The position numbers and the translations under genes are program-made. Of a stretch of 64,000 nt of DNA, positions 43,593-51,767 are shown piece by piece. Where the stretch lies: NCBI RefSeq assembly GCF_025452095.1, contig NZ_CP104877.1:930001-994000 (forward strand), written 5' to 3'. This stretch comes from Paenarthrobacter sp. JL.01a (GTDB lineage Bacteria > Actinomycetota > Actinomycetes > Actinomycetales > Micrococcaceae). Positions within the stretch are counted from its first letter, which is position 1. Each line of letters starts with the position of its first letter. The notes beneath the pieces are model-generated. The model saw nothing but the letters and a program-made list of their open reading frames with translations, did not search any database and had not been told where the DNA came from.

Positions 43593-44888
43593 ATGAAGGA
43601 CACGTACCAGGTCATTGTGGTCGGTGGCGGATTCGCGGGCGTTGCGGCAGCCAAGGAACTCGGCCGCAAGGGTGTACGCGTCTTGCTCATCGACTCGAAC
43701 AACTACCACCAGTTCCAGCCCCTCCTCTATCAGGTTGCCACCTCACAGATAGGGGTGTCGGCCATTGCACGGCCACTGCGCTCGGTGTTCCGTCGCCTTA
43801 AAACGGTCAAGGTCCTCACCGCCACAGTGGAATCTGTGGACGCAGCACAACGGACCGTCACCACCGCGGACGGGCAGACCCTCAAGGCCCAAATATTGGT
43901 CCTGGCCGTGGGGGCTGTCCCTAACTTCTTCAATACCCCCGGTGCGGAAGAGCTGGCGTTCCCCCTGTACTCCGTCACGGACGCCACCAGGCTTGGGGCT
44001 GGGCTCACCCGCTTGTTGGATGAGGCCGACGGGAACCCCGACACGTCCGTGGACGTGGTGGTGGTTGGCGGTGGGCCAACGGGTGTTGAAACTGCCGGAG
44101 CCATGGCGGAAAACGTCAAATATGTAGTGACGAAGTACTTTTCACCAGAGCTGGCGGCCCGTTGCCGGGTGCACCTGGTGGACATGGTGCCCAGCGTGCT
44201 GAACATGTTTTCGTCCAAGTCGCAGAAGTACGCCACTGAGCATTTGGAGAAAGTGGGCGTTCAACTTCACATGGGCGTGGGGGTCACCGAGGTCCGGCGC
44301 GACGGTGTGACGTTGGCTAACGGAAGCTCTGTTCCGGGGCAGATTGTGGTGTGGGCCGGCGGCTTGAAGGCCGGCGACATCATTGCCGGCGCGGGGCTTG
44401 CCCAGGGGAGGGGCGGGCGGATCGACGTCAACCCGGACCTGACGGCGCCTGACTCGGAGGGCGTGTATGTCATTGGCGATGCTGCCAACATCACAGACTC
44501 GACCGGTGCCAAACTGCCCCAGCTGGGTTCGGTCGCACAGCAGGCCGGAAAGTGGGCGGCAAAGAACATCCTTGCGGACCTCAACGGCGGCACCCGCGAG
44601 CCATTCCGCTACCTGGACAAGGGGTACATGGCAATGGTGGGTCGCGGCGCTGCCGTGGCTGAACTTGGCCGGAAGCGCATCCAGTTGCAAGGTGTCTTCG
44701 CGTTCTTGTCGTGGCTCTTGGTCCACCTGGCGCTGTTGTCCGGGCTGCAGCAAAAGATCCGGGCATTGTTTTCGTGGCTCAACGGCTATCTCCTGCACAG
44801 CCCTGCGCAGGTAGTTGTCAGTAGCCCCCTGCAGGTTGAACCTCCCTCGGAGGCTCCACCGGGGACGCTGCCATCAAAGGAAACTTGA
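43593..44888 (+). CDS. ndh: Type II NADH dehydrogenase (NDH-2)
   Basis: 431 residues. A first FAD-binding Rossmann motif (VIVVGGGFAGVAAAKELG), a second NADH motif (VVVVGGGPTGVETAGAMAEN) and a third dinucleotide element near GVYVIGDAANI are present. The QQAGKWAAKNI and C-terminal amphipathic segment (FLSWLLVHLALLSGLQQKIR) fit a monotopic membrane association. It passes electrons from NADH to menaquinone without pumping protons. The final 40 residues are proline-rich. The 3' end overlaps the convergent DUF3040 gene by 15 bases. Confidence 0.9.
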   Translation: MKDTYQVIVVGGGFAGVAAAKELGRKGVRVLLIDSNNYHQFQPLLYQVATSQIGVSAIARPLRSVFRRLKTVKVLTATVESVDAAQRTVTTADGQTLKAQILVLAVGAVPNFFNTPGAEELAFPLYSVTDATRLGAGLTRLLDEADGNPDTSVDVVVVGGGPTGVETAGAMAENVKYVVTKYFSPELAARCRVHLVDMVPSVLNMFSSKSQKYATEHLEKVGVQLHMGVGVTEVRRDGVTLANGSSVPGQIVVWAGGLKAGDIIAGAGLAQGRGGRIDVNPDLTAPDSEGVYVIGDAANITDSTGAKLPQLGSVAQQAGKWAAKNILADLNGGTREPFRYLDKGYMAMVGRGAAVAELGRKRIQLQGVFAFLSWLLVHLALLSGLQQKIRALFSWLNGYLLHSPAQVVVSSPLQVEPPSEAPPGTLPSKET

Positions 44889-45158
44889 GGGGGCCTGGCT
44901 CTTGTACTTCTTATGGGACACCACGGCGTAGACCACAAAGAAGCCGCCGACGAGGGCAAGCGGGACCACGTGCAACGGGATTGCCAGCAGGACCAGGAGG
45001 ACTCCTGAAGCGGCTGCCATGACGTCACGGACGCGGGGCTGGACCGGACCGTGCACTGGGACGCCTGTTTCCAGTTGCCGGGCCAAATCGGGATCCTGGA
45101 TGAAAAGCTCCCGCTCGAGCTGTTGCAGAACCCGGCGCTCGCGTTCCGAAAGGGGCAT
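44874..45158 (-). CDS. DUF3040 membrane protein
   Basis: 94 residues. The N-terminus PLSERERRVLQQLERELFIQ is the DUF3040 signature, followed by one or two membrane segments (about 45-78). It is a common actinobacterial protein of unknown role. A motif shared with the SDR gene at 30.2 kb starts 34 bases upstream of the start codon, suggesting common, possibly stress-related, control. Confidence 0.9.
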   Translation of the reverse strand: MPLSERERRVLQQLERELFIQDPDLARQLETGVPVHGPVQPRVRDVMAAASGVLLVLLAIPLHVVPLALVGGFFVVYAVVSHKKYKSQAPSSFL

Positions 45159-45191
45159 AGTGGGTTCCTCCTCCAGGCTCAGTGTTCCAAT

Positions 45192-45212
45192 AAGCTAAGC
45201 ATGCTTATTATT
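45192..45212 (-). promoter_or_regulatory. Shared 21-bp upstream motif (DUF3040 copy)
   Basis: On the gene strand it ends ATAAGCATGCTTAGCTT. AATAAGC-N7-GCTTATT (45189-45209) is a perfect inverted repeat. It is 18/21 identical to 30287-30307 at the same 34-base distance from the start codon. It also lies about 90 bases upstream of the divergent yqeY gene. Confidence 0.6.
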
Positions 45213-45299
45213 CGGACCGCAAGCATCAAATCGGGGATATTGAGCCCCCGCGGGCATCTGCTGGGAAGATGGCAGGAGGAAACCCGATCGAGGAGAATC

Positions 45300-45761
45300 A
45301 TGACACTCAAAGAACGTTTAAAGGCAGACGTCGTCGACCACATGAAGGCAGGCAACAAAGTCGCCCTGACTACAGTTCGCAACGTCCTGGGTGAAATCAC
45401 CACCCGCGAAAAGTCAGGCAAGACGCCGGTGGAGCTCGACGACGCCCAGGTCACCTCACTGCTGCAGAAGGAAGCCGCGAAGCGGCGGGACACAGCACGG
45501 ATTTACACCGAAGCAGGGGAGGCTGACCGTGCGGCGGCCGAAGTCGCTGAGGCCGAGATCATCGAGGCCTACCTTCCCAAAGCGCTGACGCGTGAAGAGG
45601 TAGAGGCCATCGTGGACGAGGCCATTAATGCCTTGAAAGCGGAAGGCCAGGACCTCTCCATGCGGTCCATCGGTGCTGTCATGAAGCCTGTTACCGCAAA
45701 GGTTGCGGGACGCTTTGATGGCAAGACCGTCAGCGAGATCGTGCGCGCCCGCCTGGCATAG
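45300..45761 (+). CDS. GatB/YqeY domain protein
   Basis: 153 residues: MTLKERLKADVVDHMKAGNK, then LRNV-type helix and KRRDTARIYTEAGEADRAAA, ending with the YqeY tail IGAVMKPVTAKVAGRFDG. The domain is that found at the end of GatB amidotransferase subunits and as a free protein. It may act on tRNA, but the role is not established. The ATG has GAGGAG upstream. Confidence 0.92.
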   Translation: MTLKERLKADVVDHMKAGNKVALTTVRNVLGEITTREKSGKTPVELDDAQVTSLLQKEAAKRRDTARIYTEAGEADRAAAEVAEAEIIEAYLPKALTREEVEAIVDEAINALKAEGQDLSMRSIGAVMKPVTAKVAGRFDGKTVSEIVRARLA

Positions 45762-45808
45762 CTGCCACGGGGGTAAACTGCCGCCGGGCAATTTTGTGCT
45801 CCACTGAT

Positions 45809-45854
45809 GCCGGAGGCTTGGATGCTCGGATTGGGTTGCTCCAAAGCCTCCGGC
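45809..45854. terminator. Terminator-like hairpin after yqeY
   Basis: GCCGGAGGCTTGG (45809-45821) pairs with CCAAAGCCTCCGGC (45841-45854) with one bulged base around a 19-base loop, between the convergent yqeY and peptidoglycan-binding-protein genes. Confidence 0.65.
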
Positions 45855-45909
45855 GCAAGCAATGGACGCCAGGGGTGTTCCTGGTGGCGAAGCCCCCGGC
45901 GGGAGAGGT

Positions 45910-46371
45910 TTAGTAGCGGGATATGTTGTAGTAACCCCCTCCGGTGCCGACAGGTACCTCTACGATGCAGCCGGCGTCGTAAGCCGCATACCAGGCATCG
46001 CGCCCGTACATGGAGTACGAGCCGGCATAGCGGCATAGCTGGTACCACGTATTGTTGCCGACGATGCCATCGGCGGTGATGCCTGTATACCTTTGAAAGC
46101 GAGTGACGTTGGTGTCAGTGTTGTAGCCGAAGGAATTGTCCACGGCGAGCTGGTAACCGCCATAGGCGCCGCCTCGGACCGACGCGATTCCGTTGAGGGA
46201 TCTCTGGATCAGGCCCACGCAACCGGAATATCCTCCGTATTGGTAGACGTATGCGGTGCATCCTTGATGCGTGACCCCGGAGGCTTGGGCCGGCGCGGCG
46301 CTCAATAACCCCGCCGCGAGCACTGCGGAAATCCCTGCCACAGTGGCTATGGCCTTCTTCAACCTTCTCAT
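45910..46371 (-). CDS. Secreted peptidoglycan-binding domain protein
   Basis: 153 residues. A signal peptide (KKAIATVAGISAVLAAGLLS, cleavage near APAQASG) precedes a PG_binding_1-like domain: VGLIQRSLNGIASVRGGAYG, YQLAVDNSFGYNTDTNVTRF and QRYTGITADGIVGNNTWYQL. Four cysteines probably form disulfides. There is no catalytic domain, so it is likely a wall-binding protein or inhibitor. The C-terminal 45 residues are tyrosine- and glycine-rich. Confidence 0.85.
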   Translation of the reverse strand: MRRLKKAIATVAGISAVLAAGLLSAAPAQASGVTHQGCTAYVYQYGGYSGCVGLIQRSLNGIASVRGGAYGGYQLAVDNSFGYNTDTNVTRFQRYTGITADGIVGNNTWYQLCRYAGSYSMYGRDAWYAAYDAGCIVEVPVGTGGGYYNISRY

Positions 46372-46463
46372 GACTTACTCCTCGACGAATAAAACAAATG
46401 AGTGGATTAATAGCAGGGTTATTATCAGGTCTGACTGCCCCTTGGTGCAAACTAGTGGTTGCC

Positions 46464-47195
46464 TCAGTTGACCCCAAGCAGCCACCGCAGGGTGTCAGCG
46501 TTGCGCACGGCGTTACCACCGCCGTCGTTATTGAAGTAGACGTAAATGTCCTTGCCGGAGCCGCTCCATTCGCGGATCCTGTCGGCCCACCACCTCAAAT
46601 CGTCCTCTGAGTAGGAGCCGCCGTAGAGGTGCTGGTGGTCCGGCCCGTGCATGCGGATGTAGACGAACGGGGCGGTGGCGCGGAGGATGCATGGCAGGTT
46701 GGCGCCGCTCATGATGCAGTAGGCGGCCTGGTGGCGTTCCAGGAGCGCGTACACATCGGGGTGGTCCCAACTGTCGTGGCGGAACTCGACGGCGACGCGG
46801 ATCCAATGGGGAAGGGCGGCCAGGAAGTAGTCGAGCCGGGCATCATCGCGGGCAAAATCCGGCGGCAACTGGGCCAATAGGACGGCCCTTTTGTCGCCGA
46901 GTTCGTGCCAGCAGCGGACGATGCGTTCGACCCATACCTCGGGACTGTACAGCTTCTTGGCGTGCGTCAGTCCGCGCGGCGCTTTGACCGACATCTCGAA
47001 TCCCGGTGGTAGCCTTTCCCGCCAGCCAGCGAAGGTGGTGTCGCGGGGCCAGCGGTAGAAACTGGCATTCAGCTCGACTGTGTTAAATCGTGCTGTGTAG
47101 TGGGACAGGCGCTTGGCAGCGGGAAGGCCCGGGGGATAGAGCACATTCTCCCAGTGGTCGTAGCTCCAGCCCGATGTGCCGATGTGGATGCCCAT
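46464..47195 (-). CDS. DUF72 (YecE-family) protein
   Basis: 243 residues with the TIM-barrel-like DUF72 pattern: IHIGTSGWSYDHWENVLYPP at the start, VELNASFYRWP, FEMSVKAPRGLTHAKKL, VAVEFRHDSW and YVYFNNDGGGNAVRNA near the end. The family is widespread with no settled function. Confidence 0.92.
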   Translation of the reverse strand: MGIHIGTSGWSYDHWENVLYPPGLPAAKRLSHYTARFNTVELNASFYRWPRDTTFAGWRERLPPGFEMSVKAPRGLTHAKKLYSPEVWVERIVRCWHELGDKRAVLLAQLPPDFARDDARLDYFLAALPHWIRVAVEFRHDSWDHPDVYALLERHQAAYCIMSGANLPCILRATAPFVYIRMHGPDHQHLYGGSYSEDDLRWWADRIREWSGSGKDIYVYFNNDGGGNAVRNADTLRWLLGVN

Positions 47196-47237
47196 GGTGA
47201 GGATGTACCCCTTTTGGGCAGCTTCTTAACGCAGCGC

Positions 47238-47456
47238 TCAGTTGAGGGAGGTCCTGGCCATCAGTGCCCGGAGGTCATCGGCGACCTTCGCTACTTCGCG
47301 CTGGCGTGCGCCGCGGGGCGTTCTTGTCCCGTGGGTTGACGGCCGTGGCGCCTGCGTGGCGGTGCGGGAGGGGCGGTGAAGTTGGGGATCACGCACGGGC
47401 TGGGCGTCAACGGTGACTGTGCCCTGCAGGGGATCGTGGAAGAGAGGGAAGCTCAT
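47238..47456 (-). CDS. Small basic hypothetical protein
   Basis: 72 residues from the ATG at 47456, preceded by AGGG. Polar and arginine-rich (RPSRTATQAPRPSTHGTRTP), ending in a short helix REVAKVADDLRALMARTSLN. No family recognised; the codon pattern is only moderately convincing. Confidence 0.5.
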   Translation of the reverse strand: MSFPLFHDPLQGTVTVDAQPVRDPQLHRPSRTATQAPRPSTHGTRTPRGARQREVAKVADDLRALMARTSLN

Positions 47457-47545
47457 GATCCCTGATCCTGACACAACCCGTCGTCCGCCGAAATAGACAA
47501 TCGCATACCGACTCCGGGAGTGGCTGTGCAACTGTCCATTCCAAC

Positions 47546-48004
47546 CTACCCCCATAGCGCCTTCTTCAACAGCGCCCTCAGTTGAGCGTTCTCTTCCTCG
47601 TTCAGCGCAGCGAGCTGTGTTTGCTCGCACACCTCAAGTGCAGCCCGCGCCTTGTTGTGGATCCGCCGGCCCTCGGAGGTGGAGACGATGATCTTCGCGC
47701 GCCGGTCCTGCTTGCCCTGCGCCCTTTTCACCAGGCCGCGGTGCTCAAGATCGTCAACCAGGCTGACCACCTGGCTGGGGTCGAGGCTGAGGAAATCGGC
47801 AAGCTCCCGCTGGGTCGGCTCCAGTCCACTGCAGGCCAGCGTCAGGACGGAGAAGGACCTCTCGCGGAGCCCGTAGTCCGCCAGTGCCTTGTTATTCAGG
47901 AGGGACCCGGTGGCATGCAGCTTGGCGAGCAGCAGCCCCACATCGCTGCCAATTTTGGCCTCGGCCAGGCGCGGGGTTTCCACTTCGGTGCTTTGCAGGC
48001 CCAT
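47546..48004 (-). CDS. phdR: MarR-family regulator of the phenylpropanoid cluster
   Basis: 152 residues. The winged helix-turn-helix includes PTQRELADFLSLDPSQVVSL and the wing KRAQGKQDRRAKIIVSTSEG. I chose the ATG at 48004 (TGGAG 6 bases upstream). Divergent from a six-gene operon whose order matches phdBCDE-T-A of Corynebacterium glutamicum, where the MarR protein PhdR represses until a hydroxycinnamoyl-CoA-type inducer binds; CouR of Rhodococcus is comparable. Symbol by analogy. Confidence 0.85.
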   Translation of the reverse strand: MGLQSTEVETPRLAEAKIGSDVGLLLAKLHATGSLLNNKALADYGLRERSFSVLTLACSGLEPTQRELADFLSLDPSQVVSLVDDLEHRGLVKRAQGKQDRRAKIIVSTSEGRRIHNKARAALEVCEQTQLAALNEEENAQLRALLKKALWG

Positions 48005-48034
48005 GACAACTCCAATAGTAATGAAAAACAATCG

Positions 48035-48066
48035 TTGACTTTCTCAATGATCCGTATTCTCATTGA
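48035..48066 (+). promoter_or_regulatory. Candidate MarR operator and promoter of the phenylpropanoid operon
   Basis: TCAATGA (48044-48050) and TCATTGA (48060-48066) are perfect inverted half-sites 9 bases apart, a common MarR format. A TTGACT -35 box (48035-48040) lies immediately upstream, so the operator covers the -35/-10 region of the SDR-first operon. It is 31 bases from the MarR start, so it could autoregulate as well. Confidence 0.65.
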
Positions 48067-48143
48067 TCATGACAAGGATCTCACGTCGCAGTGGGATCGG
48101 CCCCACCGGCTCCGGCCGGTTACTGCATGCGAAGGAGCACGCC

Positions 48144-49082
48144 ATGAGCTTGAACGGCAAGGTTGCAATCGTCACTGGAAGTGGTCAGGGCCTTGGACTC
48201 GCCTACGCGAGGGAGCTCGCCCGCCAGGGTGCCGCCGTCGTTATTAACGACGTGAACGCTGAGACAGCGGCGGAAGCGGTCGCCCGGATCGAGGCCGAGG
48301 GTGGCAAAGCCACTGCGGTGGTGGTCCCCGTAGGTTCAACGGACGCTGCCAAGGCACTGGTCGCCGGTGCTGTTGAGACGTTCGGCCGCCTGGACATCCT
48401 GGTCACGAACGCCGGCATCCTCCGCGACAAGAGCCTGCTGAAGATGACCGACGAGGACTTCGACCTGGTCATCAACGTCCACTTGAAGGGCACGTTCACC
48501 TGCGTCCGTGAGGCCTTCTCCTACTTCAAGGAAAACAACATCCCGGGCCGGATCATCACCATCGGCTCGCCGACCGGCCAGCGCGGGAACTTCGGTCAGA
48601 GCAATTACGCCGCGGCAAAAGCCGGAATCGTCGGCATGGTCCGCACCTGGGCACTGGAAATGAAGCGCGCCGGCGTCACGGTCAACTCCGTCATCCCCGT
48701 GGCCGCCACCGCCATGACCAAAACCGTCCCGTACTTCCAGAAGGCCGTTGAGGCCGACGAGCGAGGCGACGCGATGCCCTCCTTCTTCCGTCACGACCTC
48801 GGTTTTGGAACGGCCGACGACGTCGCCGGGCTGATTGCCTTCCTCGCCTCTGACTCAGCGTCCGATATCACCGGCCAGGCGATCGGCGCCGGAGGTGACC
48901 GGCTTCAGGTGTGGACGCATCCGACGCCGGCAACCACCGAATACCGCGAGGGCGGCTGGAGCTACGAGGCCCTGCAGGAGAGCGCTGGTGAACTGTTCAG
49001 CAAGGAAACTCTGCAGAGCTACGGCGAGGAATTCCTGCCGCTGCCCGAGGAACTCCAGCCCGAACCGGCACAGGCCCGCTGA
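48144..49082 (+). CDS. phdB: SDR dehydrogenase, 3-hydroxyacyl-CoA type (PhdB-like)
   Basis: 312 residues. NAD(P) motif TGSGQGLGLAYA, NAG in TNAGILRDKS, catalytic Ser in ITIGSPTGQRG and YAAAK for Tyr-xxx-Lys. The gene starts at an ATG with GAAGGAG. In the inferred pathway it oxidises the beta-hydroxyacyl-CoA formed from p-coumaroyl- or feruloyl-CoA to the beta-keto form. First gene of the operon; the next gene begins 2 bases after its stop. The length exceeds the usual 250-residue SDR because of a C-terminal extension. Confidence 0.87.
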   Translation: MSLNGKVAIVTGSGQGLGLAYARELARQGAAVVINDVNAETAAEAVARIEAEGGKATAVVVPVGSTDAAKALVAGAVETFGRLDILVTNAGILRDKSLLKMTDEDFDLVINVHLKGTFTCVREAFSYFKENNIPGRIITIGSPTGQRGNFGQSNYAAAKAGIVGMVRTWALEMKRAGVTVNSVIPVAATAMTKTVPYFQKAVEADERGDAMPSFFRHDLGFGTADDVAGLIAFLASDSASDITGQAIGAGGDRLQVWTHPTPATTEYREGGWSYEALQESAGELFSKETLQSYGEEFLPLPEELQPEPAQAR

Positions 49083-49084
49083 CC

Positions 49085-49975
49085 ATGACTACCCGCTATG
49101 AACCTGGCCTTGACGTCACAAGGTTGGACGCGATCGACATGCACGTCCACCTTGAAGTGGACAGCTGCGGACATGGCTCGCTTCCTGACGCCCTGACGGA
49201 GGCCTCGGCGAAGTACTTCAAGGCCGAGGACAGGACGCCGTCGCTGGACAGGATCGCCGAGGTCTACCGCGAACTGAACATGGCCGCCGTCGTCTTCACT
49301 GTGGACGCCCGCACCCAGCTGAAGCACGAACCGAACAGCATCCCGGAACTGATCCAGGGTGCGGCGAGGAACAACGATGTCCTGATTCCCTTCGGCAGCG
49401 TCGACCCGCGAACAGGGGAGGACGCCGTCGCCGGCGCGAAGCAGCAGGCGGTTGAACTCGGCGCCCGGGGGTTCAAGTTCCACCCCTCACTGCAAGGGTT
49501 CGATCCCTCCAACGAGCAGTTCTACCCATTATGGGAGACGCTCCAGGAGCTCGGTTTGCCGTGCGTTTTCCACACCGGCCAAAACGGTATGGGTGCAGGG
49601 CTCCCGGGCGGCTACGGCATCAAGCTCGCGTACTCCAATCCGCTGTTGCTGGATGCTGTCGCCGCAGACTTTCCCGGGCTGCAGATCATCATGGCCCACC
49701 CCTCGGTACCGTGGCAGGACGAGGCGAACTCGATCGCAACCCACAAATCCAACGTCTTCATCGACCTGTCCGGCTGGTCTCCGAAGTATTTCCCGGAGTC
49801 GTTGGTGCGTCTGTCCAACAGCGTGCTGCAGGACAAAGTGCTGTTTGGCACGGACTTTCCCCTGATCACGCCGCAGAAATGGTTGGGGGCGTTCGCGGAC
49901 CTGCCGTTGAAGGACGAGGTCCGGCCAAAGATCCTCAAGGACAACGCCGTCCGCCTGCTGGGTTTGGGTGGCTGA
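49085..49975 (+). CDS. phdC: Amidohydrolase-family beta-ketoacyl-CoA hydrolase (PhdC/CouO-like)
   Basis: 296 residues. A metal-dependent TIM barrel (Amidohydro_2) with DMHVH on strand 1, FKFHPSLQGF, VFHTGQNG, MAHPSVPW and the strand-8 aspartate in LFGTDFPLI. In Rhodococcus CouO and the phd cluster, such proteins hydrolyse 4-hydroxyphenyl-beta-ketoacyl-CoA, giving the hydroxybenzoate and acetyl-CoA. Assignment rests on the gene order. The related ACMSD-type decarboxylases are the main alternative. Confidence 0.83.
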   Translation: MTTRYEPGLDVTRLDAIDMHVHLEVDSCGHGSLPDALTEASAKYFKAEDRTPSLDRIAEVYRELNMAAVVFTVDARTQLKHEPNSIPELIQGAARNNDVLIPFGSVDPRTGEDAVAGAKQQAVELGARGFKFHPSLQGFDPSNEQFYPLWETLQELGLPCVFHTGQNGMGAGLPGGYGIKLAYSNPLLLDAVAADFPGLQIIMAHPSVPWQDEANSIATHKSNVFIDLSGWSPKYFPESLVRLSNSVLQDKVLFGTDFPLITPQKWLGAFADLPLKDEVRPKILKDNAVRLLGLGG

Positions 49976-49976
49976 G

Positions 49977-51188
49977 ATGACAACAAGCACGACGACGGAA
50001 GCCGGCTTGGGTGCCCGGCTTTACCGGGTGGCGGATTGGTACGACGCCGAAGCGCTCCTGGGTCCTGACGAGCGCGCAGTGCTGGCCAGGTTGCGGGATT
50101 TCCTGGACGCCGAAGCCAAGCCGCTCCTGGCCGATTACTGGGAACGCGGAGAATTCCCGGAGCAACTGGCGGGGCCATTGATCGACCTCGACCTGATGGA
50201 ACCGTTTGACGCTCCCGCCCGCGGGATTTATCACGGTTTCCGGATCTTCGAACTGGCCCGCACCGATGCTTCCCTCGCCACTTGGTACACCGCGCAGGCA
50301 GGCCTGTTCCGGACGGCAATCCGGGTAGGCGCCTCGGCGGAGCAACAGAAGGAGTGGATGCCCCGCGTGATCGACTTTTCGCTCAAGGGCGTCTTCTCGC
50401 TGACCGAACCGGATCATGGCTCCGATATTGCTGGCGGCCTCTCCACCACGGCCCGCTTCGACGCAGACCTTGAAGGTGGAACGTGGATCCTGGATGGCGC
50501 GAAACGGTGGATTGGTGGCGCCTCCACGGCGGATGTGCTGTGTGTGTTCGCCCGGGACGTCGCCGATGGCCAGGTCAAAGGCTTCCTCGTGGACCGCAAT
50601 GCGCCCGGAGTGACTGTGGAGAAGATCCACGGCAAGGCCTCGCTGCGCATGATGCAGAACGCCCACATCACTCTGGCCGGTGTCCGGGTTCCTGAATCGA
50701 TGCGCCTGCACAACGTGAACTCGTTCAAGGACGTTGCCGCCATGCTGCGGGCCATGCGATCGGACGTCGCATGGATCTCCACGGGCATCCAGGCCGGGGC
50801 TTTCGATGCGGCCTTGGAGTACGTGAAGCAACGCCAACAATTTGGCCGAACGCTCGGTTCCTTCCAGCTGGTGCAGGAGAAACTGGCGCGGATGCTTGGC
50901 AATCTCACCGCCTCCCTGTCCCTGGTGGTCAGGCTGAACGAACAACAATCACAAGGCAGCTACCGGGACCAGGATTCCGCACTGGCAAAAATGCAGACAA
51001 GCCTCATGATGCGCGAAACCGTCGCCTTGGCCCGCGAAGTCGTAGGCGGCAACGGCATCACGCTCGCCGCCGACGTCGCGCGCTTCCATGCCGACGCCGA
51101 AGCCGTCTATTCGTACGAAGGCACCCACGAAATCAATGCGCTGATCGTCGGACGCGCCCTCACGGGCGAAAGTGCTTTCACCCACTGA
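49977..51188 (+). CDS. phdD: Acyl-CoA dehydrogenase (PhdD-like)
   Basis: 403 residues. The flavin-binding segment FSLTEPDHGSDIAGGLSTTA, WILDGAKRWIGGA, RQQFGRTLGSFQLVQEKLAR and the C-terminal EGTHEINALIVGRALTG are typical; a glutamate in YSYEGTHE may serve as the base. It would introduce the double bond into saturated phenylpropanoyl-CoA such as 3-(4-hydroxyphenyl)propanoyl-CoA. I chose the ATG at 49977, one base after the upstream stop codon; a GTG at 49968 overlaps that gene. Confidence 0.87.
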   Translation: MTTSTTTEAGLGARLYRVADWYDAEALLGPDERAVLARLRDFLDAEAKPLLADYWERGEFPEQLAGPLIDLDLMEPFDAPARGIYHGFRIFELARTDASLATWYTAQAGLFRTAIRVGASAEQQKEWMPRVIDFSLKGVFSLTEPDHGSDIAGGLSTTARFDADLEGGTWILDGAKRWIGGASTADVLCVFARDVADGQVKGFLVDRNAPGVTVEKIHGKASLRMMQNAHITLAGVRVPESMRLHNVNSFKDVAAMLRAMRSDVAWISTGIQAGAFDAALEYVKQRQQFGRTLGSFQLVQEKLARMLGNLTASLSLVVRLNEQQSQGSYRDQDSALAKMQTSLMMRETVALAREVVGGNGITLAADVARFHADAEAVYSYEGTHEINALIVGRALTGESAFTH

Positions 51189-51224
51189 ACCACGCTCATA
51201 CAACACAACAACCAGGAGGCAAAG

Positions 51225-51680
51225 ATGCCCAATCTCGTCGTCGATTTCGACACCCTGCTCACCATGTCCGGCAAGGACCTGGGAACCACCGACTACCGGG
51301 AAATCACCCAACAGCAAATCAACCTGTTCGCCGACGCCACGGACGATCAGCAGTGGATCCACGTTGATCCCGAACGTGCCAAGGACGGCCCCTTCGGCGC
51401 TCCGATCGCGCACGGCTTTCTCACCCTGTCCCTGATCATCCCGTTTTGGGGCGAGCTGTTCGACGTCGACGGCGTCACCACCAAGGTCAACTACGGCCTG
51501 GACAAAGTCCGCTTCACCTCCCCGGTCAAGGTCGGCTCCAAGGTCCGCATGCAGGGAAGCATCGCCGAGGTCACCGAGGTCAAGGGCGGCGCCCAGATCA
51601 AGGTCAACGCCACCATCGAAATCGAAGGCCAAGATCGCCCCGCCGTCGTGGCCGAATTCCTGGCCCGCTTCTATAAGTAA
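51225..51680 (+). CDS. phdE: MaoC-family enoyl-CoA hydratase (PhdE-like)
   Basis: 151 residues. The hot-dog fold MaoC dehydratase motif is in FADATDDQQWIHVDPERAKD and GPFGAPIAHGFLTLSL, with the catalytic Asp and His. It would hydrate cinnamoyl-CoA to the beta-hydroxy compound. GGAGG lies before the ATG. Its last codons, RFYK-stop, are the first unit of the 17-bp tandem repeat that follows. Confidence 0.9.
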   Translation: MPNLVVDFDTLLTMSGKDLGTTDYREITQQQINLFADATDDQQWIHVDPERAKDGPFGAPIAHGFLTLSLIIPFWGELFDVDGVTTKVNYGLDKVRFTSPVKVGSKVRMQGSIAEVTEVKGGAQIKVNATIEIEGQDRPAVVAEFLARFYK

Positions 51681-51731
51681 GCCGCTTCTACAAGTAACCC
51701 GCTTCTGCAAGCAACCGCTTTTTCAAGTACC
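51665..51731 (+). repeat. Four-copy 17-bp tandem repeat copying the end of the MaoC gene
   Basis: Units at 51665-51681, 51682-51698, 51699-51714 (16 bp) and 51715-51731: CCGCTTCTATAAGTAAG, CCGCTTCTACAAGTAAC, CCGCTTCTGCAAGCAA and CCGCTTTTTCAAGTACC. The first is the gene end with its TAA; the others decay with distance. It fills most of the gap to the transporter gene. Confidence 0.85.
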
Positions 51732-51767
51732 CCTCCAACAACGTCCCTCCTCTTCCAAGGAACAGCC

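Noticed and set aside
43457..43702. Longer start for the histidine phosphatase
   Set aside because: The extension overlaps the start of the divergent NDH-2 gene and has no family similarity; GTG at 43456 has a good ribosome site.
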